A DNA stretch of 6,945 nt, from contig DASZZV010000331.1 of the NCBI GenBank assembly GCA_035544835.1, positions 1 through 6,945 of the forward strand, in the 5' to 3' direction. The position numbers and the translations under genes were made by a program. Each line of letters opens with the position of its first letter. Position 1 is the first letter of the stretch. This DNA comes from DASZZV01 sp035544835. Its GTDB lineage: Bacteria; Acidobacteriota; Thermoanaerobaculia; Gp7-AA8. The notes beneath the pieces were generated by a model. That model was not told where the DNA came from and did not search any database. It saw only the letters and a program-made list of their open reading frames with translations. Below, piece by piece: positions 1 to 6,945 of this stretch.

Positions 1-628
1 CAGACTCGATCAGCGTCGGTGAGATTGCCCCGCAGTTGAAGGCGATGAAGGGCTTGGCGCGGCGGCGCGAAAGATGATGGATGGTGTTGGCGACCACCTC
101 TTTCCCCGATCCCGACTCGCCGACGATGAAGACGTTGGCATCGGTGTTGGCCACCATCTCAATCTCTTCGAACAGCTTCTGCATCGCCCGCGACTTGCCG
201 ACGAGGTGTCCGAGAGTCCCCATTTTCTGCAGTTGCCGGCGGAGCTCCAGAATCTCCTGCTTCATCAACTGCTTGTCTTCGACAGTCTTCAGAATGACCT
301 GGAGACGCGCGAGATCGACAGGCTTGGTGACGTAGTCCTCGGCGCCGACTTTGAGCGCTTTCACGGCCGAGTCCACAGTGGCATGTCCCGTGAGAATGAC
401 CACCGAGACGTCCGGGTAGCTCTCCTTCACCCGATGAAGGAGATCGAGACCCGAGCCGTCGGGTAGCTTGAGGTCGACGATGGCGACATCAGGCACCATT
501 TTGGTGATGGAGCTCCAGGCCGACTTGACGTTCCCGGCCACCTCGGCGTCGTAGCCCCACTCCTCCACGACGTCTGCCATCCCGGCGGATGTGGCGTGAT
601 CGTCGTCAACGATGAGTATCTTTCTCAT
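1..628 (-). CDS. NtrC-family response regulator (REC + sigma-54 AAA+ domain), 3' end outside the window
   Basis: Partial CDS; 209 full codons are visible. My translation of the minus strand begins MRKILIVDDDHAT. Residues 1 to about 115 are a receiver domain with an intact pocket: acidic D8/D9, phospho-acceptor D52 (in IVDLKLPDGSG), T80 (in LTGHAT) and K102 (in YVTKPVD). A charged, probably coiled-coil linker (about 112-136) leads into an AAA+ domain starting near GHLVGKS. Its Walker A is G170-E177 (GESGSGKE, where the family more often has GESGTGKE), followed by FNCGAISPTLIES, the typical sequence leading towards the GAFTGA loop, which lies beyond the window. This family activates transcription by sigma-54 RNA polymerase upon phosphorylation. 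The ATG overlaps the TGA of the preceding kinase-like gene (ATGA) and has GGGAG four bases upstream. The family is sure; target genes, GAFTGA and DNA-binding domain cannot be seen. Confidence 0.93.
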   Translation of the reverse strand, partial: MRKILIVDDDHATSAGMADVVEEWGYDAEVAGNVKSAWSSITKMVPDVAIVDLKLPDGSGLDLLHRVKESYPDVSVVILTGHATVDSAVKALKVGAEDYVTKPVDLARLQVILKTVEDKQLMKQEILELRRQLQKMGTLGHLVGKSRAMQKLFEEIEMVANTDANVFIVGESGSGKEVVANTIHHLSRRRAKPFIAFNCGAISPTLIES

Positions 629-1287
629 TGCTCTCCCAAAGGCAGCGACAGTTCCAGAAGCAAATCATCTCCTTCACGATGCGCGGTGATCTCACCACCG
701 CAGGTCTCGGCGATCAGCCGTGCCGTCGCCAGCGAAAGGTCAGCGGCCCCTTCAGCGTCCGTGAAATAGAATTTGAACAGTTTTTCAACTTCGACTTCCC
801 GGCTGGCGGCAGGCCCGCGAAGCTGCAGATTGTACCTGTTCGACTCCGACCGCCGCGTCAGAACGGTGTGCGACCGGTCGAGCATTCTAGTTCCACCTTC
901 GAGAAAATGCTTCAACAGTTCGCGTAACCGCCCTGGCGAACCCCAACAGGAGGCAGCAGGTCCCTGGTCGAACTGCAATTCGAAAGGGGTGACTACTTCG
1001 CGTAATGTCTTTTCGAGGTCGATTTGTTCCGCGGCCGGTGAGCCTTTCGGCGGCACGGCAAAGGTGAAGAAGGCGTCAAAGATCTTGCCGAGACGACGAA
1101 GCTCCATCTCGATGGCTGCGGTGTATGCGATCAGTTTTTCGTCTTCTCCGCCGGTGAGCTTCCGAAGCCGTATCCGCAGCAGCTCGAGATTCAGGACGGC
1201 TATGTTCAGCGGCGTCTTGAGGTCATGGGCCGTATCAGAACTGCGGTTGAAGAAGGCTTCGGCGTAGCGTCTCTGAGAGCTGTCCAT
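625..1287 (-). CDS. short soluble histidine-kinase-like protein with degenerate ATP-binding domain
   Basis: 220 residues. The N-terminal part is a DHp-like dimerisation and phosphotransfer region: an H-box AHDLKTPLN with H21 as likely phospho-acceptor, then helix-rich sequence to about residue 76. Residues about 85-218 follow the layout of an HATPase_c domain but lack its key residues. The N-box position reads LRELLKHFLEGG, without the Mg-binding Asn. The G1 position reads LQLRGPAAS, without DxGxG. The F-box is recognisable (KLFKFYFTDAEG), but the G2 position reads AADLSL instead of GxGLGL. The end, ARLIAETCGGEI to LELSLPL, is family-typical. There is no signal peptide, membrane segment, PAS or HAMP domain, and a TAG eight codons upstream rules out a longer start. 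It lies 24 nt after atpC and overlaps the response regulator by ATGA, so it probably works with that regulator. It may be a phosphotransferase of Spo0B/ChpT style, a phosphatase, or a divergent kinase. Fold confidence is high; activity is unknown. Confidence 0.85.
   Translation of the reverse strand: MDSSQRRYAEAFFNRSSDTAHDLKTPLNIAVLNLELLRIRLRKLTGGEDEKLIAYTAAIEMELRRLGKIFDAFFTFAVPPKGSPAAEQIDLEKTLREVVTPFELQFDQGPAASCWGSPGRLRELLKHFLEGGTRMLDRSHTVLTRRSESNRYNLQLRGPAASREVEVEKLFKFYFTDAEGAADLSLATARLIAETCGGEITAHREGDDLLLELSLPLGEQ
633..637 (-). promoter_or_regulatory. ribosome binding site of the response regulator gene
   Basis: GGGAG inside the end of the kinase-like gene, 4 nt before the ATG at 628. Together with the ATGA stop/start overlap (625-628) it fixes the start and suggests translational coupling of the pair. 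Confidence 0.55.
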
Positions 1288-1295
1288 TCGAGAAG

Positions 1296-1299
1296 CCTC
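1296..1299 (-). promoter_or_regulatory. ribosome binding site of the kinase-like gene
   Basis: GAGG lies 8 nt upstream of the ATG at 1287, inside the 24 nt atpC spacer, and supports this start. It sits within a small possible hairpin (CGAG, loop GCTT, CTCG; 1289-1300), which could weaken it. Confidence 0.5.
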
Positions 1300-1311
1300 G
1301 CAGCAGCGATG

Positions 1312-1737
1312 CTATTCTCTCCGGCTTACAACCTGAGTCCTGGCCAGCGACTCCTCGAGGCGTGCCTGCGCGAGAGCGAATCCTTCATCGTGACTGGCCA
1401 GCGAGGCCAGCTCACGTTCGGCCTCGGTACGCATCCGCTCGGCCTCCCCTCGATCAATATCCTCAGCCCGATATGCAGCCTCGGCCAGCACGATGACCCG
1501 ATCGGGAAGAACCTCGGCGAAGCCACCGGCCACGACCAGCAGCGTCTTCCGCCCGCCTTCGCGATAGGACATCTCACCGATTCCGAGAGCGGCCAGCATC
1601 GGGGTGTGCCCTGGAAGAACGCCGAACTGACCGTCCAGACCGGGAAGCACTACCTCATCCGCCTCGAGCTCGAGCAGCTTGAGGTCGGTCGTCACCAGAG
1701 TGAGCTGGATTTTGGTAGGAAGCCTGAAGTCAGCCAT
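1312..1737 (-). CDS. atpC: F-type ATP synthase subunit epsilon
   Basis: 141 residues, normal for the family. Residues 1 to about 88 form the N-terminal beta-sandwich, with the conserved VVLPGLDGQFGVLPGHTP stretch (29-46) and VVAGGFAEVLPDRVIVLAE (68-86). Residues about 92-137 are a charged helical hairpin, the part that in this family can extend to inhibit ATP hydrolysis. Epsilon belongs to the F1 central stalk and couples gamma rotation to the c-ring. The ATG lies 6 nt after the atpD stop. The nearest ribosome-binding-like sequence, GAGG within atpD, is about 14 nt away, so translation probably depends on ribosomes finishing atpD. The stop is TAG, the only one among the genes whose ends are visible, and it is in frame with the kinase-like gene that follows. 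Confidence 0.97.
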   Translation of the reverse strand: MADFRLPTKIQLTLVTTDLKLLELEADEVVLPGLDGQFGVLPGHTPMLAALGIGEMSYREGGRKTLLVVAGGFAEVLPDRVIVLAEAAYRAEDIDRGEAERMRTEAERELASLASHDEGFALAQARLEESLARTQVVSRRE

Positions 1738-1743
1738 GAATCG

Positions 1744-3201
1744 TTATGCTGCCTCGTTCTTCATTTTCTCGGCGCGCTCGAGGACTTCCTCGATCGTGCC
1801 CATGAGATAGAAGGCCTGCTCCGGAATCTCGTCATGCTTTCCCTCGACCAGTTCCTTGAATCCGCGGATCGTGTCGGCAATCTTGACGTACTTGCCTTTG
1901 ATGCCGGTGAACTGCTCGGCCACGAAGAAGGGCTGGGAGAGAAACCGCTGAATCTTGCGGGCCCGGGAGACGATGATCTTGTCGTCTTCAGAGAGCTCGT
2001 CGATTCCGAGAATGGCGATGATGTCCTGCAGATCTTTGTACTTCTGCAGAACCGCCTGAACGGCGCGCGCAACGTTGTAGTGCTCGTCACCGAGGATTCG
2101 AGGATCGAGAATCTTCGAGGTGGACGCCAGAGGATCGACCGCCGGATAGATACCCAGCTCGGCGATCTGACGCGAGAGAACCGAGGTGGCGTCGAGGTGA
2201 GCGAAGGCCGTGGCCGGCGCAGGATCGGTGAGATCGTCGGCCGGAACGTAAATGGCCTGAACGGACGTGATCGAACCCGACTTCGTCGACGTGATGCGCT
2301 CCTGCAACTCGCCCATCTCGGTCGCCAGGTTCGGCTGGTAACCGACGGCCGAAGGCATACGGCCGAGCAGAGCGGAGACTTCGGACCCGGCCTGCGTGAA
2401 ACGGAAGATGTTGTCGATGAAGAGAAGCACGTCCTGCTTTTCGACGTCGCGGAAGTACTCGGCGACGGTGAGGCCGGTCAGACCGACACGGAGACGGGCC
2501 CCTGGCGGCTCGGTCATCTGACCGTAGATGAGTGCTGCTTTGGATTTGCTGGGATCGCCAGGAACGATGACACCCGACTCCGAGAATTCGAGATAGAGAT
2601 CGTTTCCCTCGCGAGTACGCTCGCCCACGCCGGCGAATACAGAGAAGCCACCATGCTCCATGGCGACGTTGTGGATGAGCTCCTGAATGAGGACGGTCTT
2701 GCCAACTCCGGCGCCGCCGAACAGGCCGGTCTTGCCGCCCTTGGTATAGGGCTCGAGTAGATCGATGACCTTGATGCCGGTCTCGAAGATCTGGACCTCG
2801 GTGGACTGCTCGTCAAAACGTGGCGGGTCTCGATGGATCGGCCACCGTTCTTCGGACTCGATCGGACCGAGTCCATCGACCGGCTCGCCGAGCACGTTGA
2901 GAATGCGCCCCAGCGTCTGGCGTCCGACGGGAACGGTGATAGCGGCGCCGGTATCAATGGCCTTCATGCCGCGAACCATGCCGTCGGTCGGCTTCATGGC
3001 GATGCAGCGCACCTGGCTCTCTCCGGTATGCAGCGCCGCTTCGACGATGACGTCGATCGGAACCTTTCCCAGCTCGCCGTTGTCGAGAATCCGGATGGCG
3101 TTGCCGATGGCCGGCAGGAAGCCCTCTTCGAACTGGATATCGACGGCGGGGCCGATGATCTGAATGACTTTCCCGATCTGCTGCTTCTTCTCGTCTGCCA
3201 T
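1744..3201 (-). CDS. atpD: F-type ATP synthase subunit beta (catalytic)
   Basis: 485 residues, full length. The beta-barrel covers about residues 8-85 (IGKVIQIIGPAVDIQF). The nucleotide-binding domain carries Walker A G162-T169 (GGAGVGKT), the catalytic-glutamate loop GVGERTREGNDL with E194, and Walker B LLFIDN at 259-264. The C-terminal helical domain has the DELSEDD loop at 401-407, equivalent to the family DELSEED region through which beta pushes on gamma. All catalytic residues I checked are present, so the subunit should be active. Beta makes or hydrolyses ATP at the alpha/beta interfaces of the F1 head. The gene lies 21 nt after atpG and 6 nt before atpC, and starts at ATG with GGGGAG 4 nt upstream. 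A 511-codon open frame on the other strand across this region is a shadow. Confidence 0.99.
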   Translation of the reverse strand: MADEKKQQIGKVIQIIGPAVDIQFEEGFLPAIGNAIRILDNGELGKVPIDVIVEAALHTGESQVRCIAMKPTDGMVRGMKAIDTGAAITVPVGRQTLGRILNVLGEPVDGLGPIESEERWPIHRDPPRFDEQSTEVQIFETGIKVIDLLEPYTKGGKTGLFGGAGVGKTVLIQELIHNVAMEHGGFSVFAGVGERTREGNDLYLEFSESGVIVPGDPSKSKAALIYGQMTEPPGARLRVGLTGLTVAEYFRDVEKQDVLLFIDNIFRFTQAGSEVSALLGRMPSAVGYQPNLATEMGELQERITSTKSGSITSVQAIYVPADDLTDPAPATAFAHLDATSVLSRQIAELGIYPAVDPLASTSKILDPRILGDEHYNVARAVQAVLQKYKDLQDIIAILGIDELSEDDKIIVSRARKIQRFLSQPFFVAEQFTGIKGKYVKIADTIRGFKELVEGKHDEIPEQAFYLMGTIEEVLERAEKMKNEAA

Positions 3202-3205
3202 GAGA

Positions 3206-3211
3206 CTCCCC
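3206..3211 (-). promoter_or_regulatory. ribosome binding site of atpD
   Basis: GGGGAG in the 21 nt atpG-atpD spacer, 4 nt upstream of the ATG at 3201. It gives beta an initiation site independent of the atpG stop codon. Confidence 0.6.
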
Positions 3212-3222
3212 AGTAAGCTGAC

Positions 3223-4077
3223 TTAGTCGGCCGCCGCTGCGCCCGAGACAATTTCGATGATTTCTTTGGTGATGGCTGCCTGCCGGATGCGGTTGTAGGT
3301 CAGCGTGAGACTGTCGATCATCTCCGAGGCGTTCCTCGTCGCCGACTCCATGGCCGTCATCCGCGCGCCATGTTCGGCGGCGTTGGACTCGAGCAGGATG
3401 CGATGCAACTGAAACTGAACGTACCGCGGCAGCAGCGCGTTGAGAATCTGCTCCGGCCCCGGCAGGTAGATGTAGTCGATTCCGGTTTCTTCAAGGGCCT
3501 CGACCTGCTCGATAGGTAGCAGCCTCTCCACCCGGAGATTCTGCTGCATGATCGACTTGAACTCGTTGTAGACGACATAGACGGCGTCGATCTTCTCGGC
3601 GATGAAATCCTCGGCAATGATGGCCGCAAACTCCTGACTGACCGCCGGGGTGAGGGCCTGGAAAATCCCCAGAGCCTGATGGCGGATGGGGATGGTGCGT
3701 CGCTTGAAAAAATCGACGGCTTTGCGGCCGATCGGCATCAGTTGAACTTCCGGCCAGTGCTTGTCGCGAATGGTGTTCTGAGCGACCTTGATGATGTTGT
3801 TGTTAAAGGCGCCGCACAGGCCCTTATCCGAAGTCACAACGAGAAGAAGAACGCGATTTTCCTCGCGCACTCGGAGCAGCGGATGATCGAAGGCCTCGAT
3901 GCGAGCGGCCAGCGAAGACAGAATCTTGCGAAGACCGCCGGCATATGGGCGCGCCGCCAGCATGCGCTCCTGGGCACGACGCAGCTTGGCCGCCGAAACC
4001 ATCTTCATGGCTTTGGTGATCTGCTGCGTGTTCTTGACGCTGCGAATGCGGCGCCGGATGTCGATCGTGCTCGGCAA
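3223..4077 (-). CDS. atpG: F-type ATP synthase subunit gamma (rotor shaft), TTG start
   Basis: 284 residues, typical length. The N-terminal helix has the family signature IRRRIRSVKNTQQITKAMKM (7-26) continuing into VSAAKLRRAQ. The Rossmann-like middle has VVTSDKGLCGAFNNNIIK (80-97), and the C-terminal helix ends LTYNRIRQAAITKEIIEIVSG (about 259-279). The N- and C-terminal helices form the coiled coil that rotates within alpha3beta3. The start codon is TTG (4075-4077), 3 nt after the atpA TAA, with AGGAG 8 nt upstream in the end of atpA. The first internal ATG is at residue 24 and would remove the conserved N-terminal helix, so TTG is favoured. The weak start may hold synthesis below that of alpha and beta, matching the single gamma per enzyme; that is inference. 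Confidence 0.98.
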   Translation of the reverse strand: MPSTIDIRRRIRSVKNTQQITKAMKMVSAAKLRRAQERMLAARPYAGGLRKILSSLAARIEAFDHPLLRVREENRVLLLVVTSDKGLCGAFNNNIIKVAQNTIRDKHWPEVQLMPIGRKAVDFFKRRTIPIRHQALGIFQALTPAVSQEFAAIIAEDFIAEKIDAVYVVYNEFKSIMQQNLRVERLLPIEQVEALEETGIDYIYLPGPEQILNALLPRYVQFQLHRILLESNAAEHGARMTAMESATRNASEMIDSLTLTYNRIRQAAITKEIIEIVSGAAAAD

Positions 4078-4080
4078 CGC

Positions 4081-5622
<1,542 letters not shown>

Positions 5623-5624
5623 AT

Positions 5625-5631
5625 CTTCTCC
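5625..5631 (-). promoter_or_regulatory. ribosome binding site of atpA
   Basis: GGAGAAG in the atpH-atpA spacer. Its GGAG core lies 5 nt before the ATG at 5622. Confidence 0.6.
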
Positions 5632-5649
5632 AAATGTAGCCGAAACAGC

Positions 5650-6183
5650 TTATGTTAATGAGTGGCGGAACTTCTCAATGTGGCCGGTCACCGAGGCATC
5701 GAAGACTTCGCTCCCGACCGTGACTACGAATCCGCCCAGAAGCGACGGATCGGTCGTGACCTCGAGCTCGATCTGTTTTCCGACACGCTGCGCCAGCGCC
5801 TGGGTGAGCTTCGTTTTCTCCGCCTCGCCGAGCGGCTGCGCCGAACGGACCTTCGCTGTGGCAATCCCCAGGCGGATGTTGATCATCTCGTGCAACGACT
5901 CGAGAATCTGGCCAAGATCGTTGATGCGATAGTTCTTCACCAGAACGTCGAGAAAGCGGCCGGCCAGGTCCGATAGACCGACTTTTGCTCCGATGCTGGC
6001 GACGACGCGCGATTTGGTGGCGTAATCGACGCCGGGATTGGCGAACAGCCCCATGAGCTCGGGTGAGCCGGACCGTGCCCGCTCGAAATAGGCCAGCTCA
6101 TCGGCTACGAGCTTGGCCTTCTCGGGCGAGCCGGCCAGTTGGATGACTGCTTTTGCGTAAGGACGCGCGAATCTGCGGATCAC
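5650..6183 (-). CDS. atpH: F-type ATP synthase subunit delta (OSCP family), GTG start
   Basis: 177 residues, normal for bacterial delta. The N-terminal helical domain begins IRRFARPYAKAVIQLA, and VKNYRINDLGQILESLHEM (82-100) matches the family's central conserved stretch. The C-terminal domain has TTDPSLLGGFVVTVGSEVFD (143-162), the best-conserved signature, and ends VTGHIEKFRHSL. Delta caps the F1 head and ties alpha to the b-type stator stalk. The start is GTG (6181-6183), overlapping the atpF TGA as GTGA, with GGGGAGAG 6 nt upstream. No ATG is near, and the N-terminus fits the family from this point. The stop is TAA, 27 nt before atpA. Confidence 0.97.
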   Translation of the reverse strand: MIRRFARPYAKAVIQLAGSPEKAKLVADELAYFERARSGSPELMGLFANPGVDYATKSRVVASIGAKVGLSDLAGRFLDVLVKNYRINDLGQILESLHEMINIRLGIATAKVRSAQPLGEAEKTKLTQALAQRVGKQIELEVTTDPSLLGGFVVTVGSEVFDASVTGHIEKFRHSLT

Positions 6184-6830
6184 GATCTGCTCTCCCCGAC
6201 GCTCCGCACGCTCTCGTCAAAGAGCCGGCGGCGATCTTCTTCGGTGAGCGAGGTCTCGAGAATCTGCCGCGCACGATCGGCGGCCAGCGTGCCGGCGTAC
6301 TCGGTGAGCTCCTTGCGAGCCTGCTTGATTCTCGCTTCCACTTCGTTCTTGGCGGTGTTGAGAATCTTCTCGGCCTCATTGCGGGCCGACTCGATGATCT
6401 CCCGTTTCTGACGCTCCCCTTCATCGTGGGCGCGCGTCAGCACCGATTGCACTTCCTTCTCGATCCCGCTGAGGCGACTCTGAATGTCGGTTGCGAGTTG
6501 ATCCGATTTGGTACGGCGCGCTTTGGCCTCTTCGAGCTGGGCACGGATCTGCTCACCGCGAGCACGGAAGGCAGATCCTATCGGCCCCTTGAGCAGATAG
6601 ACCAGAACGCCGATGAAGAGCAGCATGTTGGCCAGCTTGAGGATCCAGGTGGGGATTCCCAGAAAGGTCTCCGGGGCATGCTCTCCCTCGCCATGTGCCT
6701 CGCTTGCCTGAGCACCTTCAGGGGCGACTTTCTCTGAGCCCTGAGCCGAATGATCCGTGCCACTAACCTCAGCATTCCCTCGCGGAACGATAGCAAGTAC
6801 CAGAAAAAGAGCCAGCAATATGCTTCGCAT
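6180..6830 (-). CDS. atpF: F-type ATP synthase subunit b with apparent N-terminal signal peptide
   Basis: 216 residues, longer than a standard b subunit of roughly 155-170. Residues 1-20 look like a Sec signal peptide: R2, a hydrophobic core ILLALFLVLAIV, and a likely cleavage after GNA (A20). Residues 21-55 are polar and rich in Glu, Ala, Gly and His. A membrane helix follows at about 60-80 (PTWILKLANMLLFIGVLVYLL), then KGPIGSAFRARGEQI, the usual b-subunit membrane exit. Residues about 90-195 are a long charged helix (coiled-coil stator stalk), ending near residue 216. The b stalk holds alpha3beta3 and delta fixed against the rotor. The ATG overlaps the upstream stop as TGATG, with GGAAGGG 7 nt upstream, so the long N-terminus is probably real. 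From memory, b subunits of Geobacter-type bacteria also carry such leaders. Confidence 0.94.
   Translation of the reverse strand: MRSILLALFLVLAIVPRGNAEVSGTDHSAQGSEKVAPEGAQASEAHGEGEHAPETFLGIPTWILKLANMLLFIGVLVYLLKGPIGSAFRARGEQIRAQLEEAKARRTKSDQLATDIQSRLSGIEKEVQSVLTRAHDEGERQKREIIESARNEAEKILNTAKNEVEARIKQARKELTEYAGTLAADRARQILETSLTEEDRRRLFDESVRSVGESRS
6190..6197 (-). promoter_or_regulatory. ribosome binding site deciding the GTG start of atpH
   Basis: GGGGAGAG inside the 3' end of atpF, 6 nt upstream of the GTG at 6183. A strong site placed exactly at the GTGA overlap supports this start and coupling to atpF. Confidence 0.65.
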
Positions 6831-6945
6831 CAGAGCGCCCTTCCGGCGATTCGATCGGCGGCCATTTTGGCCAGCGTCGCGGCGTCACGAACGACCTTCT
6901 CGCGGGCCTCGTTCACGTCGGCGGCCAGGCGGCCGGCGGCATCCT
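6830..6945 (-). CDS. C-terminal end of a second b-type subunit (b'), 5' end outside the window
   Basis: Only 37 codons plus the stop are visible. The minus-strand frame reads DAAGRLAADVNEAREKVVR, then a further charged, alanine-rich helix ending MAADRIAGRAL. This is the pattern of b-subunit C-termini, which end in an amphipathic helix with an Ile-x-Gly-Arg-like motif. No other reading fits as well. It directly precedes atpF, and its TGA shares one base with the atpF ATG (TGATG), so the two are translationally coupled. A b'-b gene pair implies a heterodimeric stator stalk, as in cyanobacteria, chloroplasts and several proteobacterial groups. The assignment rests on position and the short visible tail; whether it has a membrane anchor cannot be seen. 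Confidence 0.75.
   Translation of the reverse strand, partial: DAAGRLAADVNEAREKVVRDAATLAKMAADRIAGRAL
6838..6844 (-). promoter_or_regulatory. ribosome binding site of atpF
   Basis: GGAAGGG in the end of the upstream b-type gene, 7 nt before the ATG at 6830. It supports the start that includes the signal-peptide-like N-terminus. Confidence 0.55.

Noticed and set aside
625..1287. The kinase-like gene as a pseudogene or a truncated full kinase
   Set aside because: The frame is open from a ribosome-binding-site-supported ATG to a stop that overlaps the next start, the H-box and HATPase framework are retained, and the atpC stop leaves no room for a lost sensor domain.
1225..2760. 511-codon open frame on the plus strand opposite atpD, atpC and the start of the kinase-like gene
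   Set aside because: It lies entirely antisense to three well-identified genes, its translation is a low-information mix rich in Leu, Arg, Gly, Asp and Glu with no motif, and such frames arise from codon bias in GC-rich genes.
2514..2957. 147-codon minus-strand frame inside atpD
   Set aside because: An out-of-frame reading of atpD, rich in Ser, Arg and Pro, as expected for a frame-shifted GC-rich gene.
5623..5649. Possible terminator hairpin in the atpH-atpA spacer
   Set aside because: Only a 4 bp imperfect stem (AGCT/GGCT with a G-T pair) and no T-run follows; it lies in the middle of an operon.

Overview
The window is densely coding, with every gene on the minus strand and no gap longer than 27 nt between genes. 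From right to left (the direction of transcription) it holds the 3' end of a b-type F0 subunit gene (atpF'-like), then atpF (b), atpH (delta), atpA (alpha), atpG (gamma), atpD (beta) and atpC (epsilon) of an F-type ATP synthase. These are followed directly by a short histidine-kinase-like gene and the first two thirds or so of an NtrC-family response regulator gene that runs off the left edge. The a and c subunit genes are not in the window.

The organism looks like a moderately GC-rich Gram-negative bacterium (GC judged by eye, not counted). Two adjacent b-type genes, a b subunit with an apparent Sec signal peptide, and a neighbouring sigma-54-type regulator would fit Acidobacteriota or a former deltaproteobacterial lineage. 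This is inference; no marker here fixes the phylum.

The ATP synthase part looks fully functional. Alpha and beta have intact Walker A motifs, beta has its catalytic GERTREG loop, alpha has its SRVGG arginine finger, and delta, gamma and epsilon have family-typical lengths and signature motifs. Genes are overlapping or nearly abutting (TGATG at b'/b, GTGA at b/delta, 3 nt alpha/gamma, 6 nt beta/epsilon). Alpha and beta are the two F1 genes with longer spacers and ATG starts behind a close GGAG-type ribosome binding site. Delta starts with GTG, gamma with TTG, and epsilon lacks a close ribosome binding site.

The most unusual part is the left third. Only 24 nt after atpC begins a 220-residue protein with a clear HDLKTPLN phospho-acceptor box but no sensor domain and an eroded ATP-binding domain. 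It overlaps, by ATGA, a response regulator with an intact phosphorylation pocket and an intact Walker A. The pair looks like a phosphotransfer protein or pseudokinase plus a sigma-54 activator, translated in line with the ATP synthase genes with no visible terminator between. This is the best candidate for something undescribed.
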